64,000 nt of DNA from Diadophis punctatus similis. Taxonomy: Eukaryota; Chordata; Lepidosauria; Squamata; Dipsadidae. Where the stretch lies: assembly GCA_023053685.1 (NCBI GenBank), contig JALIGW010000004.1, forward strand, positions 86,320,249 to 86,384,248, in the 5' to 3' direction. A program made the position numbers and the translations under genes. Of the stretch, positions 13,827-25,995 are shown piece by piece; positions within the stretch are counted from its first letter, which is position 1, and each line of letters starts with the position of its first letter. The notes below the pieces were generated by a model. The model was not told the origin of the DNA. It ran no database searches and saw only the letters and a program-made list of their open reading frames with translations.

Positions 13827-13918
<92 letters not shown>
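13705..13918. repeat. Compound ATTCT-ACTCT-TTTC array
   Basis: The LINE tail passes without a break through about 11 ATTCT units (to ~13,760), about 12 ACTCT units (to ~13,823) and about 24 TTTC units (to 13,918). Each switch is explained by a one-base change or a loss of one base in the unit, which suggests stepwise slippage from the original LINE tail. Confidence 0.97.
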
Positions 13919-16900
13919 ATTAGATTTTGAACAAGAAGGACAAGAGCTCAGAGAAGCCAATATTTGAAATAAAGAGAAGGAAAGAAGCATATAAACAAAG
14001 AACCAAGTCAAAAATGCATTTTTTTTATTTAGGAAATTTCTAAAACTCCTACCAATTTCACAGCCTATATCAGTGCAGCGGTATTCCAGTCTATAAATGT
14101 TTATTACTTTTTTAAAAAATCTAATGTTTCTGTTTTCAATATCTTGTAACGTAACTGCTTACATAAATAAACCATAAAAGAAAAATAATTTATTTTAAAT
14201 GCAAAGCCACATACTGTACTTCCATTTATTGAATCTATTCTTTCCTTAGATAGAATTTCCAAATGAAAAATTACTCCAATTTAAAGCGTAATTACCGGTG
14301 CTCCATTTGCATATTACTCTAATTAGCATGTCGTTATTTTAGGTGCATTTTCTTCCCATCTCCTTTTTATTGCAGAATCAGGAGTGTTTGGTTTCAGTGT
14401 GGTGTCAATGATTGTCTCATTATGATTGTCTCTTTGGGAGCAGAGGAACTCGGGGCCATTCCTTGAATGCTTGAGCTCAACAGTGGGAGCAGAACCGCTG
14501 AGGTGGCTGTAGCCTCAGCCCTGCCTGAAAATGATATCCTGAATGTCCGGATAGTCCGTTGCCTTTGCTATTGTGGTCAGTCAAAACCAGCCATTCACTC
14601 TTTCAGCTTAAACCTCCTGGGACGCCTTAATCCCATGAAATTTGCTAGAAATCTGAAGCCTTAGTGCCTGTCCGGCAGGGGGGAAACTTGATGTACTTCA
14701 TCAATTGTTATCAAAAGTCAGCCTGCGTTTGCCACTCGTTCTTTGCAGATGTGGATTTGTAGCAGCAGCAAATGTTAGCTTACTTGTATAGCCAAATAAA
14801 CCAAGTTATGAAAATAATATGAATTAATACGGAGTCCTTCGTGCTCTCTGAGCTTGGTGGTTTTCTCGCAGATGTTTTTGAAGAAAGATGGCTTATAATG
14901 TCATTTTAGAGGAAAGAGTAGCCTTTAAAGAGAGAATACAGTAGAAACTAACCACATGCTGGTTTTGCCAAGTGACTGAAATTAGGAAAACCCCCTAAGA
15001 GAAAAATTACCTGGGGTCATTATGTTCTTTAATTCCAGGATGTGTTTTAGGGAAACACCCTTCTTTTCAATTATTCAATATGTTGTAATGCTCTTGGGAA
15101 CAAGCAATTTCATTTTAGCTTTCTTTTAAGTCGTTTCAAATTGGCGGTGCTGGAGAAAGTTTACCCGCACAGCTGCTATCAACAAAATTCTACTCGGTGC
15201 CTCCACTTTGCAGGTGAGCACTTAAGTAGAAGTTGCAGATGTTTTATGTGTTCAGGAAACAGTCTCCAAGCCATGGCCACTAAGGACAAATTTGCGTAAA
15301 TAGGATATAAGAAGGAAACCGCAGGCCTCTGTGGGTACTTCCGATTTGGCTTCTCCAATGTTGCAGTGTTGAATAATATTCAAATGGCTGTTTTACTGTT
15401 ACCATTTTCCCCTGGAGACAAAGGTACAGCAGACCCTTCATATATTCTACTGGTTTTGTTTTGCTAGAATCAGGTAAGTCGGCATAAATCTTACTTCACC
15501 TGGGACTAATTTCCGTCCCCACTGTGTAATTACTCTTCACAAAATGACCTCTAGGTTTTATTATCTTCCTAGGTTTGACATATTTCTACAGTACTGTGGA
15601 GAAGCAGGTAGAGGCCGTGACTTTCTCTTCTGACTCAATTGGATGAGTCCCAATTCTGCTGTAAGATTAGCTCCTCTGGAGGGTGGCTGGCAGGTTCCTT
15701 TTCCTGATAAAGAAGGCCATTCAGTCTAAGTGTTCACCAGGCGGGAGGCCATCACCAGGGACTAGGATTCTGGGGGCCTTTTCACACAGTGCCCCCCCCC
15801 CTGTATTTTCAACATTACCCAAGTATGATGCAGTTGGGTCATTTTCGGCCCTAGAGATTTTCTTACAAAGCCATTTACTTATTTAATTAAATAGATTAGA
15901 AAAAGAAAACATGGGGAAATAAAAAGAAACAAGAAAAAAAATATTAGTTATATGAGGGCAATTCATTCATAGGTAACAAACACTATAAGTCTTCAATCCA
16001 CTGAGTAACAGAGCCATACATTCACACTAATTTCTTAGCTATAAGAAGGCTATAGGCGATCCATTTCCATTCTTTTATCATTAATTTCCATATAAAAGGC
16101 ATATTGCTTAAAAGAATATGGATGTCCAAAATATTAAACCCTGGCTAAAATTAATATACAGTACATAACTTAATATTAAGTATTTTCAAAAGTATTGTTA
16201 ATAATATTAAAGTTTGTTGAATAAGCAGTAATCTAAGATCTATTGAGATTTTTGACATAGATATTAAGACAAGGTAACAAACACTCAGGCAACGCATTAA
16301 TATATGGATGTATTGTATACAATAAGAATGCAGAAAAATGCCGCCCTGATCAGTGTCAACATGGCTGGTACCAGCTTTAGGGTGGTCATTTCAGAGAGCC
16401 CTGGATTGCAAGGTTTAAATTTAAGTAACTACACCATTAAATCCAGAAACTTGGCATAGGATGCAACAGGAAGCACTGACACCTGCATTATGCTGCAGAG
16501 TTAACTGCTTGATTGTTACTAAGATGTCGGAGATCACAGCCAATTATGTACAGAAAAGGAGAATCAGCATAAGCTGCAAGAAGTACAGTGATTATTTATA
16601 ACAATTATTGCTGCAATGGGGTTTTAAATAAGATGATTCTATTGTTACTGGTATGTAAATATTATGATTTATTACAGAGAGGGGGGAGGGAGGGGGAGGG
16701 AGAGGGGTGTTTAAGCAATTCCAAGAAGGTGGCAGCATAGTTTCATGAGTTCAGACCCGGATGGATTTCTTTGTGCTGATAGAGTTTCTTTAAAATGCAA
16801 AATCTTGCAAAAAATAAGTTTTTACTTTTATTTTAATAGTAGAACTCTGGAAAAAAAACAATCCAAGTTAACAAAACAAAACAGATGAAGCCACTAAAAT

Positions 16901-17645
16901 ATCTTCATGCATTTCAGAAGCAATAATTGAATTTATCTTTACTAGGAAACATTCTGGACAGAATAGATATAAGTCTAAGCTACATTAAACTATTTCTTCA
17001 TTTTTTTGGTTCCTGGAGGAAATTATTTAAAGAGCTTAAAAGATATTGGAGTTTCCAGGATTGATCTAAAACATGTTGTGTGTGTTTTTTTAAAGTCAGC
17101 CACAAAGAGGGTTTCTTGAAGGACTGTATGGAGGCTCTTTGTCCATGCATTCAAGCAGTGAAGGTCAAAGTGAAAGCCATTCAGTTGGTACCTGAGGTCC
17201 GCTCCCCTCCTTCAGGACCCTGGACAGCAGCTGACAATGTGCAAGAGGCGAACAGCTTGACTAGGACCAGGGCCAGCACACGAGTCTGTCTTACCCCGTT
17301 GGGAATGGCAAACGCATCTGATGAATCTCTGTTGTAAAGAGCCTGTCCTGTTATTCCATCGTGCAGTAGTTAAATCAACATCACAAATGTCCTCGGGTTC
17401 CATAAGGCCTCAGGATGGCCCAGAGAGTCTCTGTGTTTCAAATGCCTTGGCCAAACAAGGTAAATAGGTTTGTTCTTTCAATGCACTTTCCTGGGCTTGT
17501 CTCGTGGCAAATATCATGTCTGCTGTACTCCGTTCCGACCAAAAGCTACACTGCACCAATGAGGGGTTTCTTTCTGAGGCAGCGAGAAGTCTATTCAGAA
17601 AAATGCAGCAATGATCGTGCCTGTGATGGAACCGTCAGTGGCAGA
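13919..17645. other. Intergenic DNA; possible regulatory sequence
   Basis: No gene or recognised repeat. The block near 14,160-14,400 is AT-rich and contains octamer-like 'atttgcat' and homeodomain-like 'taattac' and 'ctaattag' words close together, as in many vertebrate developmental enhancers. This is only suggestive. A G-rich run lies near 16,679-16,708. The frames at 17,080-17,400 show no family motif. Confidence 0.5.
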
Positions 17646-17647
17646 AG

Positions 17648-17790
17648 AGGCATGCCAAGGAGCTTCGGTTGGGGGAGTTCAGGCAAAGAGCCTTTTCTGC
17701 TGTATTGTATCCTTAGAGGTGAGATCAGCCCCCACCCTCTGAGTCTTCCGAAAGGGCCTTAAAACCTGGCTCTGCCGGTTAGCCTGGGGC
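17648..17790 (+). mobile_element. LINE reverse-transcriptase C-terminus, decayed
   Basis: In the + frame the sequence reads approximately AKELRLGEFRQRAFSA and then, after stops and shifts, SFRKGLKTWLCRLAWG. This matches the common end of L2-like LINE reverse transcriptases in reptiles (AFSA...LW...LP followed by FRKxLKTWLF). It is short, frameshifted and inactive, and directly abuts the hAT fragment to the right. Confidence 0.5.
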
Positions 17791-17806
17791 CTGGATGGGG
17801 CTATGC

Positions 17807-18075
17807 CAGGGGTCGGCAACCTTAAGCACTCAAAGAGCCATTTGGACCCGTTTCCCACAGAAAAGAAAACACCGGGAGCCACAAAAACCTTTTGACATCT
17901 AAAATGAAGATAACACTGCATATATCGTTTTTATGCTATGTATAAAAAAACTATAGTGTGTTGCATTTATGAAATCAATGACCTGCTACAGAGAAAACAC
18001 ATTTTTATTTCTGCATGCAACAAAAACATTTTGAACTCTGAAAAAGAAGATGGGTAGAAAAGCTCAATAAATCTT
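17807..18075 (+). mobile_element. hAT transposon terminal fragment
   Basis: Begins with 'caggggtcggcaacc', a typical hAT terminal inverted repeat (CAGGGGTCGGCAA type). It is followed by 'aagagccatttggaccc' and 'gggagccacaaaa', words common in Charlie-like hAT non-autonomous elements. The opposite terminus was not found, so the right end is uncertain. The old LINE at 18,090-19,262 follows immediately and may have interrupted it. Confidence 0.6.
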
Positions 18076-18089
18076 GAATTTAAATTCAA

Positions 18090-19262
18090 TCTTGAATTTA
18101 AAACCCTAAAGTTATGTGAGTGTGAGATGGGCCGCATGTAAATTTAATAAATAATACCCCTATACTGTCTGCAACATGATTCGTTCCTTTTATTTTTATA
18201 GAGATCCAGGATGGGGGCCTTGTGTGTCTCTCCATGGTTGCCACGCATCTCCTCTGTGAGCCAGTCGTCTTCCAAGAACACATGATGCATTTGGGCCTAG
18301 TGGCTGTGGATCTCAGCAGGGGTGCCATCCTGCCCTGTTCCTTTACTTGAGTTCACCTGGTGGATCCCTTTCTTGATCTCATCAGCAGAGGGAGGCAGGT
18401 CGAGGGCATCCAAAACTGGTAGCCCAGGAATCTGCAGTAAAACGTCAGGTTCAACTGTGGATGCCCTAATGAGCAGGTTGGGAAAATGTTCAGGTTTTTT
18501 CCCAGTCCTTCCTGGTCTTTGATCAGGCTCAGCTCATCAGATGACAACAAGGGGGAGCACCCTGATTTAGAAGGGTCATAAACTGCCTTTAAGTCTCTGA
18601 TGACGCTTTGTCTTGTCTGAATAGCGCTCCACCTTCTCAGCTCTTCTCTGCCAACCGTCACCCTGCATTTCTTGTAGTTCTGCCTCTAAGTTGGATTGCA
18701 GGTGTTTAATCTTTCTTTCAGACAGATGATGGGTCACTCTGCCGGTCTGCCTCGGCCTTGTTCTTGGCCCGGAGGGCTGTTGAAGTGGTCTCTTTGATGG
18801 TTTTTTCATCAGACCAGCCTTGGGGTGCCTGGGTTTCAGTCCAAGTATAGTCATTGCGGTCTGTGTGATGACATCTTCAGACTGCATCCACTTCTCAGAA
18901 TAGGTTCCTACAAGTGGTAGATTGGCAGAGGATTTTTCATTAAGTATTTCTTGAAAATGAACTTGGCTTGGGTCCTTCACTCTGCCAATGTTGAACGACG
19001 TTAAGGCATTGGTTGGTTGTCACGTGCAGGTTGCTGATTGTTCAGAACAGCCTGTGATCTGGTCAACACTTAGCACCTCACATAGCCCGGGTGATGATGG
19101 CCTTTTTAAGGTCACACTGACATACTATGTCCTAGTCCAGGAGGTGCCTGTATTTGGACCTGGGGTGCATCCAGTTTGCTTTGTACTTGTTTGCAAATCT
19201 GAAGCTCATATTAGTGATGCACAGATTGTTCTCAGCACACTTGCTCAGAAGCAGGAGGCTGT
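18090..19262 (-). mobile_element. Decayed LINE: endonuclease end, linker and RT start
   Basis: Minus-strand remnant of an APE-type LINE in the group behind many 'craniofacial development protein 2-like' predictions. From 5' to 3': the end of the endonuclease (NNSLLLLSKCAENNLCITN, then NWMHPRSKYRHLLD; 19,260-19,000); a charged linker (HLQSNLEAELQEMQGDGW); the conserved LKAVYDPSKSGCSPLLSSD block (18,600-18,540); and the first RT motifs DGTPAEI, LYKNKRN and QYRGI (to about 18,150). Stops and frameshifts break every segment. I cannot name the exact clade (RTE-like by its endonuclease neighbourhood). Confidence 0.8.
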
Positions 19263-19297
19263 TATTGTTTAGTTTTCCAACCCTATGGCCCCTAGGG

Positions 19298-19797
19298 CCG
19301 TGATGGCAAACCTATGGCACAGAGCCTTCTCTGCGGGCATGCCAGCTACGCCGTGCATGTGCATGTGCATGCGCCTCGCGCCAGCCAGCTGGTCTTTGGG
19401 TCTCTGCAGAGCAAATGTGGAGGACATATGCGCGCATGCACAGGGTGGGTGGGTCACATGGGCGAGGGTGCTCGCATTGCATTTTGGGGGTCCGTGTGCA
19501 TGCACATGTGTGTGCCCCCCGCACCCCATTTTGGGCCTGGAAGGCCTCCTGCATCAACCTGGAAGCCAAAACAGGACGTGGGTGGCCACACATGCCCCCA
19601 CCCCATTTTGGACCTGGAAAGCCTCCTACACTAACCTGGAAGACAAAAATGGGGGGCAGGGCGCATGCACGGGGGACATGCATGCATGCGCAGGGGACGT
19701 ATGCATGGGGGACATGCGTGGGGGGGGCACTCACATTGTATTTTAGGGGTACTCGTGCGCTTTGGGCACTCGGCTCCAAAAAGGTTAGCCATCACTG
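19298..19797. mobile_element. hAT MITE, 500 bp, with 8-bp TSD
   Basis: The ends 'ccgtgatggc' and 'gccatcactg' are inverted repeats (one mismatch), flanked by perfect 8-bp direct repeats 'ccctaggg' (19,290-19,297 and 19,798-19,805), the hallmark of hAT insertion. The interior is GC- and CpG-rich with alternating purine-pyrimidine 'gcatgcgcat' stretches and two imperfect internal copies of 'ccccattttgg.cctgga'. No transposase. The long open frames on both strands come from base composition. Confidence 0.93.
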
Positions 19798-19805
19798 CCC
19801 TAGGG

Positions 19806-21036
19806 CCTTTTCTCGGCACCATAGTCCACCACCCCTATGGCTTCCATACAGCATTGGATCACACTGTTGGAAATCTACCATGTCAGTTACTAGACTGATC
19901 TACCGTAGGAGGGCTTAGTTGCATGAATATATACTCTTAAATTCTTTGGAGAAAATAATCAATAGAAAGCAATAGAGATATAAAGAAATATGTAGAAAGA
20001 AATTGAAACAGAAAGAAAATGATCAATAGGCCACCACTGTCTAATGTCTTGTTCAAAGTTGCTTCGTCTTAGGAGCCAACAACAGTGCTAATTGTGAACC
20101 AGATAATGAAATGGATGCCTGGCCACTTTGGCTTTGCCGGCAAAGACCACCCGGGCCCTTTAATTGGGCCTAGTTAATTGCCTGGCATTCTGTTCTTTCT
20201 GTGCCCTAGAAGCAACGTTTGTGTTTTCCACAACTTACATGAATTGTTCCTATTGAAAGGGGCTGTACTGGCACTTTTCCTTAAAAAGCAACACCTTCTT
20301 TCTTTCAAAGGACTTTAGAAAGATAAACTTTCTACTGAAACAAGCTTCAAACGTGAAGGTTGTTTGCAAAGTGCCATGTTGCTTTCTTCAGGACTCATCG
20401 AAAGCTCCCATTTTGTCCTTCTTTTCCTTTTTCATTAGTGAAATTAAGTTGGGGAAATAGCAGCTCCTGAACTGGTGTGGCCCCCACCTCCTTTTTAAAG
20501 CCATATCTGCCCACGATGCACACAGAGGCGCTTGGTATGTATGCGGGCGACAGATTTCTCTTTGAAGTTCAGCTAGGAAGCCAACTCCAGGCCTCCTTTT
20601 GCAGTGAAGGAGACGAGAGATGAGAAGCACACTTCAACGGGAGGAAGGTTGCCTTGAAGGCTGAGAAATCTCGCAAGAAGCCTGGAGGTGGGGAAGCCTG
20701 GAGGTGGGGAAGCCTGGAGGTATGGGGTGTGGGGATTGAATAAGTTCAATCCTCATTTCTTTAGGCAATCCTGGCAGAAAGAACCATACAGAGATGTGTG
20801 ATTAATAGTGGCTGTCGGAGTGGTTAACAATTCTCATTAGTCCTTGTCCTTTGGCTGAACTTTCTAGAGTCATAAAATTAAATTGGGAAGAGAAGGCAAT
20901 GAATGCCACCTTAGGCTCCTGTAAGAAAACGAAGGGTGTGTGTGTGTGTGTGTGTGTGTGTTTGTTAAAGTCAGAGCATTTGTTTTGTATCCCCTACCTA
21001 AAAAATAAAACTGAGATAACGTCCTTTTGATATATA
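19806..21036. other. Intergenic DNA, no gene seen
   Basis: Unique sequence. A three-copy direct repeat of 'gcctggaggtggggaa' type lies near 20,680-20,725, and a (TG)n run at 20,937-20,961. Nothing else is supported. Confidence 0.55.
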
Positions 21037-21607
21037 CTTGAGGGTGGATCACAAAGTAATGCCATTTTCTTTAGGACAGGTATAATTACCAACACAGGAA
21101 CATGTAGCATACATCAAAGTGAAGCTGGTCCTCTGTGGATCACATCCCTACTTCTCAACATAGTCACCATTTCTCTCAATAGCAATGTTCCACCTTCGAA
21201 TGAGAGCATGTATCCCTGTCTCATAAAATTTTGTTGACTGTTCTTTGAGCCACTTCTTCACTGCAGTTTTCACTTCCTCGTCATTTCATCAGCCAGGCGA
21301 CAGACCCACCTGTATACATTGCTATAATCTAAAGTATTGTCCTCAAACACATTTTGTAATCGTCTGTGAATGTTCACAGGGGTTTCCCCCTCAGCAACAA
21401 GGAATTCAATCACTGCTCTTTGTTTTTGATGCAACTCTAAGGGGGCGGCCATTTTGAATCTTCCTTGCGAGTCTAAAAACCTGAAAAGTAAGAAACAAAA
21501 TATTTCAGAACGTAAATGATATAATCATTTATAACTGGGAAAACTTTCAGGTATTTTTATCAAATACTTCACCTGAAATAAAGAAAATGGCATTACTTTG
21601 TGACTCA
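21037..21607 (-). mobile_element. Internally deleted mariner transposon
   Basis: The terminal inverted repeats share 'cacaaagtaatgccattttcttta' read inward from both ends, next to TA dinucleotides (left ~21,035, right 21,608), as expected for Tc1/mariner. The minus strand preserves two separated pieces of a mariner-type transposase. One is the N-terminal helix-turn-helix at 21,452-21,270 (QKQRAVIEFLVAEGETPVNI, then IHRRLQ and VYRWV). The other is the C-terminal end (FYETGIHALIRRWNIAIE, then NGDYVEK) at 21,250-21,150. The DDD catalytic core between them is missing, so this is a non-autonomous deletion derivative. Confidence 0.9.
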
Positions 21608-22351
21608 TAAAAAAGTGAACCCCATAACCTTTGTATAACCTTTGAAAGTGAAGAATGAAAGTCAGGACACAGTTCAATTTTTCATATTTGGCATGTGCAC
21701 TTTTCACTCTGGCTTCAAACTGAATTTTAGTTATATTATCAAGCTATGGTTGAAGCATGTGGCATGTTTCTTGAGATTTTCCAACAGGATAAAGATTAAA
21801 GTCCAAATTAATCCAAATCATGTGAAGAAGAAGATATGACTCCAAAGAATATTCACTGTTGCTATCATGCACTACTGATTTCATTTTGCATGGCATAGTT
21901 TTATCGGAACAATTACTACAGAAAACCACTTGATCTTTCCAGGCCAAGAAGCCTAGGAAACAGTTTAACTCACGGTGACTCTGCAGAAATGCAGTTCCTC
22001 CCTTTTTTCATAACGCTGGAGGCTAGTGGAAAAAATTGAAGCAGACTGATGGGTCTAACGTAGTTAGCTTAATGCAACAATATGAGATTGTGTTAATTAA
22101 ACTGCATTCATTCTTCCCCTTCAGGTTATGCTTAATGTATTTTTTTCATACCTAAAGCCTGCCAAATCTTCTCTTTCCTACAGATTGATTGGCCCAGTTT
22201 GCCAAAGGAGGCTTACTGATTTATAAACTCTTCATGAAAGCAATTCTTAAGCAAGCAGACCCACGTACAGGCAGGATTCTTATTTATCTGCCATGAAACT
22301 TGTGAATCACTCCAATCTATCCCTCACTCATGCTGTGTTTGCCACAGGTGT

Positions 22352-22455
<104 letters not shown>

Positions 22456-22574
22456 CTTGCCATAAAGCTTAAAAGTCAGTTCTTTATGTCCCCTGATATT
22501 CATTTATTTACTTCAGAAGCCATCCCTCAGAGGTGTCCACTGGTTGGGGAGGGAGTCCAAAGGTCCACCTGATG

Positions 22575-23289
22575 TGTTGTGGCCCACCAGCAGCCCGTGC
22601 AGCTGGTAGCAGATCCCGACAGAGAAGAGGCTGATGTGGTGATACGCCAGCGGCCTGTGCAGCTGGCACCAGAGTCGGACAGTGAGGAGGCTGGAGAGGA
22701 CTCAGTGCCAGAGGCAGAGATTCAGCCAGGGCCTTCAGAACCTCCAGAAACTCCCATCAGTGATGAGGAAAAAGAGGAGGAGCCTATTCTCAATGCACGG
22801 GCATGCAGAGCTGCCAAAAGGCAGGAATGGTTCCTCAGGAGGAGGCCTCCTCGGGAGTAAGGCTTGGGGCTAATTGGCCACTCCCCTAGCCTATTTAAGG
22901 GATGATGAACAAGGAGCCAATTTTCAGGAAACAACTACGTTCATATTCCGTCGTGTCTTGACTCCAGAAATGTCTGATTGGCTCTTGTTCTCTCTCTTGG
23001 CATTTTTCCTGCAAATTGCTTCTGGGCATTTTGCCAACCACTGTAAGATTGCTGTTATCTACAGCAATTCTTCTGCTGTTTACTCAGAATTGAGTTATTA
23101 TTTCGTGGACTCGTTCTGGCTGCTAATGAAGTTGAATTAACAGCCGGTGTTCAGAAAAGACTGCTTTAAACTGTATTTGTGTTTGACGACTACTAAGAAA
23201 GCTCATTAGTAGTCCTTAATTAGTAAACTAAGTTTTGTACAGACTTTGTGTGTGCTGCGTTCTTTGTGGTCCGTAGCTGGGGCAGAACA
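22575..23289 (+). mobile_element. Solo LTR (TGTTG...AACA family), copy 1
   Basis: 715-bp unit starting TGTTGTGG and ending GCAGAACA, related end to end to the unit at 48,530-49,147. The flanks 'tgatg' and 'tggtg' form a 5-bp target duplication with one mismatch. A TATA-like 'ctatttaagg' (22,891-22,900) lies about 30 bp after the stop of the internal frame. No internal region, primer site or second LTR is adjacent, so it is read as a solo LTR left by recombination. The family (Gypsy or ERV) cannot be decided from the LTR alone. Confidence 0.75.
22579..22860 (+). CDS. Acidic/basic reading frame inside solo LTR
   Basis: Uninterrupted frame of about 93 codons that fills the U3-like part of the LTR and ends just before the TATA-like box. 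The N-terminal half is acidic (PESDSEEAGEDS, SDEEKEEEP) and contains a repeated Arg-Gln-x-Pro-Val-Gln-Leu unit. The last 25 residues are strongly basic (RACRAAKRQEW, then RRRPPRE). The copy at 48,530 keeps the same C-terminus (LNARMRRAARRQE, then RRRTTRE) after one frameshift. There is no in-frame AUG at the LTR edge, so it may be the tail of an upstream element gene that overlaps the 3' LTR. I do not recognise the protein. Confidence 0.35.
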   Translation: MAHQQPVQLVADPDREEADVVIRQRPVQLAPESDSEEAGEDSVPEAEIQPGPSEPPETPISDEEKEEEPILNARACRAAKRQEWFLRRRPPRE

Positions 23290-23654
23290 TGGTGGATACA
23301 ACGACCTGCCTCCTGGAGAACAGATGTGCAGGTAAAAAAGGGGCTTCAGTCGCACCTTGACTATTTTATACCCAGCCCTTGGAGACTGCCCTGGGATAGG
23401 TCTAAGGGCTGCTTTGCTTGAGAGCAGTTTCCAATATTATTAATACAACAATACTAAAAAAAACCTGGAAGTCACAGGTGCTCTTTTGCTTTTCCTAGGC
23501 CTGCCTAAACAAGCAATAAACTCAAAGAAGCTGAACTCTAGCATCCAGTCAACCAAGGGACCCCCACGTGGGTACTCAGGGGTGGCAGAAAGTCTCTGAT
23601 CTTCTTCTTGAAAAAGCTAAGTGGGATCAGACATGGCAAGCTCTGTACATGGAT

Positions 23655-23842
23655 GGAAGAATCCCAGCGATGGTGAGAATGCAGCATTGCAGGCTGACTC
23701 TGCCTGCAGCCAGGCGTTCAATCCTGACCAGCTCAAGGTCGATTCAGCCTTCCGTCCTTCCGAGGTCAATAAAATGAGGAGCCAGATTGTTGGGGGCAAG
23801 AGGCTGACTCTGTAAATTGCTCAGAGAGGGCTGTAAAGCTAG
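23655..23842 (+). mobile_element. Squamate tRNA-SINE, old copy
   Basis: Diverged member of the same SINE family as at 36,940, 50,880 and 53,760. It shares 'gctcaaggtcgattcagcc', 'tccttccgaggtcaataaa', 'agattgttgggggcaa' and 'gagagggctgtaaagc'. The tRNA-like head is eroded and the 3' repeat tail is missing. Confidence 0.85.
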
Positions 23843-25586
23843 ACTGGGAATTAAAGGGAAAAAAACACCTGACGGCCATTGTTGATCATTTCAAGAGGTG
23901 TAGCTACCAAGTAGTGGAATAGCCTTTCAGATGCTCGTGATTTGGACTTCCCTCCCTCCCAACTAAGCTCTGGTCTCCACCCTCCCTACAGCAAACTGTG
24001 TACCATGAAGAAGTCTTAGTCTGTGCCAAGAGAGATGCATTGTTTGCAGGATCCAAGGTTGCTGCAGCTAAGCCCCCTCCAGGTAGGTGGGAACTGCATT
24101 TCTTCACCATGGCTGGGAATGATGGGAACTGCAGTCTGGAGACCCCAGGCGGAGAAAGCGGGAGTGCCACACGGAAAGATCAGAAGAAGCCCTTTCGTGT
24201 TGATAGCCTCAGGTGCTGGACCAGCCCGGAAACGGTGCAATTAAAATCACTTCCTGTCATCTTGATAGCCTAGATAGCCAGAACCAGATGGGCCCCTTCT
24301 TCTCAGAGAGTTGGGGAGGGTCCTATAAATGGCTTCGTTGCCTGCAGTTATGCCTACTGATCTTACTCCCAGGTCTGGTAAACAGGTTTTGCTTTTGATG
24401 GAGACAAACACAGAACAAAAGAAATAAGCCTGAAGACCACAGGCCACGGGGCTGCTGGCATGAAACAGGAATTATCTGAAAAGCAACTTGTCTGTCTTCA
24501 TTCCAGCTACACAGAAACTTTAATCCCTTACAGACGTGGCTGAAAGCAGTTCCTGCTTTAAACAGTGCTGGAAGATCAGTGTAAGGTGATAGGTGACTAA
24601 CTCAGAGGATTATTATTTTAACCCAAAGCTTGCAGATAGAAACCCTAAAGAGTCTCAGCTCCCAAATATCCTGAAGGTAAAACATGGAACTCATTACTGA
24701 GAAACTCAACGCAACACACACCTTTTAATTTAATTTTCAATTCACATACTCTTATTTAAATTAGATGAAAATTGGTTTTGTTTGGCCAGCTAGAAAGAGA
24801 GCCCACTCTCAGAATTCAACTTTGAAATTGCCAGCTATATTTTAAATAAGACAAACTTCTGCTGCTTTGCCTTTTGAAATCCCCTTTTAAAATCTTTCAT
24901 GAATACATCACATCACAAAAAAAATATTACATGGTTTTAAGGTAGGAAAATCAGGGAATCCTAAGAATCAATTGCTAAAAATAGGGAGCCAAGATTATAA
25001 AGAAACGAAACAGACACCTTTTGCCTCTCTAATAAAAGATTCATTCTACTGACTGTAGGCTTCCTTTAAGAAAAATAGTTTTGTAAGAGCATACAAATGA
25101 ATAGGCTCTTTATATTCAATATTTTAAGTTCTAGTTCTATATTCCTAGTTTAGCTTCCTTTCATTTTACAATATTTTTCTCCCGATCCCTTGAATAGACT
25201 ATGTCAACATAGGATGGCTATGGAAAATTTTCCATAGATGTAGGACAACGAAGCATTATAACTAGATTTCCGTCTATTTTTCTATCTATTTTTTCTATCT
25301 ATTTCCATCTACTTTTCTTTTAATTTCATCCACATTTACAGTCATCATTAAAGACCTTTGTCCACAGTGATAAATCAATGTATTGCAGGAAGCAATGAAA
25401 CCCTGATAAAAAACAGAGAGAAAGAAGGAAATTCAAAAATTTTGGCTTCTGTAGATACCACATCAAGAGGTCCAGGTCACGTGACTTCACATAAGCACGC
25501 CTAGGTTTTCTCGACTTTTTGTGCTGGCATTATTTGCACCCAGGGCCACTCCTGTAATGGGAGCCATCCACCGTGGACCTTATGAC
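23843..25586. other. Intergenic DNA, no gene seen
   Basis: AT-rich unique sequence. A short 'ctatctatttt' cluster lies near 25,272-25,310. The overlapping short frames at 23,904-24,447 on both strands show no family signature. Confidence 0.55.
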
Positions 25587-25987
25587 CAGAGGTGGGTTCT
25601 AACTTACCTCGCTGCCGGTTCGCTTCCTCCTGCGCTGCATGGGCACAACTTATGGGCGTGCACCTCGTGGGCACGCACGCGCTTTGCGCACGCGTGCATG
25701 CGCAGTGCCAAAAAAAAAAATAATAATAATTTTTTTAAAAAAGCTGAAAACAAGATGGCGACCACATACACAGTGCCAGAAACTTGGCTTCTGCACATGT
25801 TCAGAAGAAGAAGAAATTCAAAAATTCAAAAAAAATTCAAAAAAAAATAAAAAAAAAATTTAAAAAAAGATGGCGGCGCCCACGGACCAGCACTGACTGA
25901 ACCAGTTCCATGACATCATCGTGACATCACCAGCAGGTCACTACCGGTTCAGGTGAACCGGTCTGAACCGGGAGAAACCCACCTCTG
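25587..25987. mobile_element. hAT MITE, 401 bp, with 8-bp TSD
   Basis: The termini 'cagaggtgggtt' and 'aacccacctctg' are inverted repeats, and 'cttatgac' is duplicated perfectly on both sides (25,579-25,586 and 25,988-25,995). The interior has GC-rich 'gcacgcacgcgc' ends and an A-rich middle with 'aagatggcg' twice. It shares termini with the palindromic element at 37,238-37,561, so both probably used the same transposase. No coding capacity. Confidence 0.95.
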
Positions 25988-25995
25988 CTTATGAC

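Noticed and set aside
19269..19918. Several 150-167-codon His/Cys/Met-rich frames
   Set aside because: They lie inside the 500-bp hAT MITE, overlap on both strands, and owe their openness to alternating 'gcatgc' sequence.
22579..22860. Host exon for an acidic nuclear protein
   Set aside because: The same sequence recurs at 48,530 within an LTR with matching borders, so it belongs to a repeat family.
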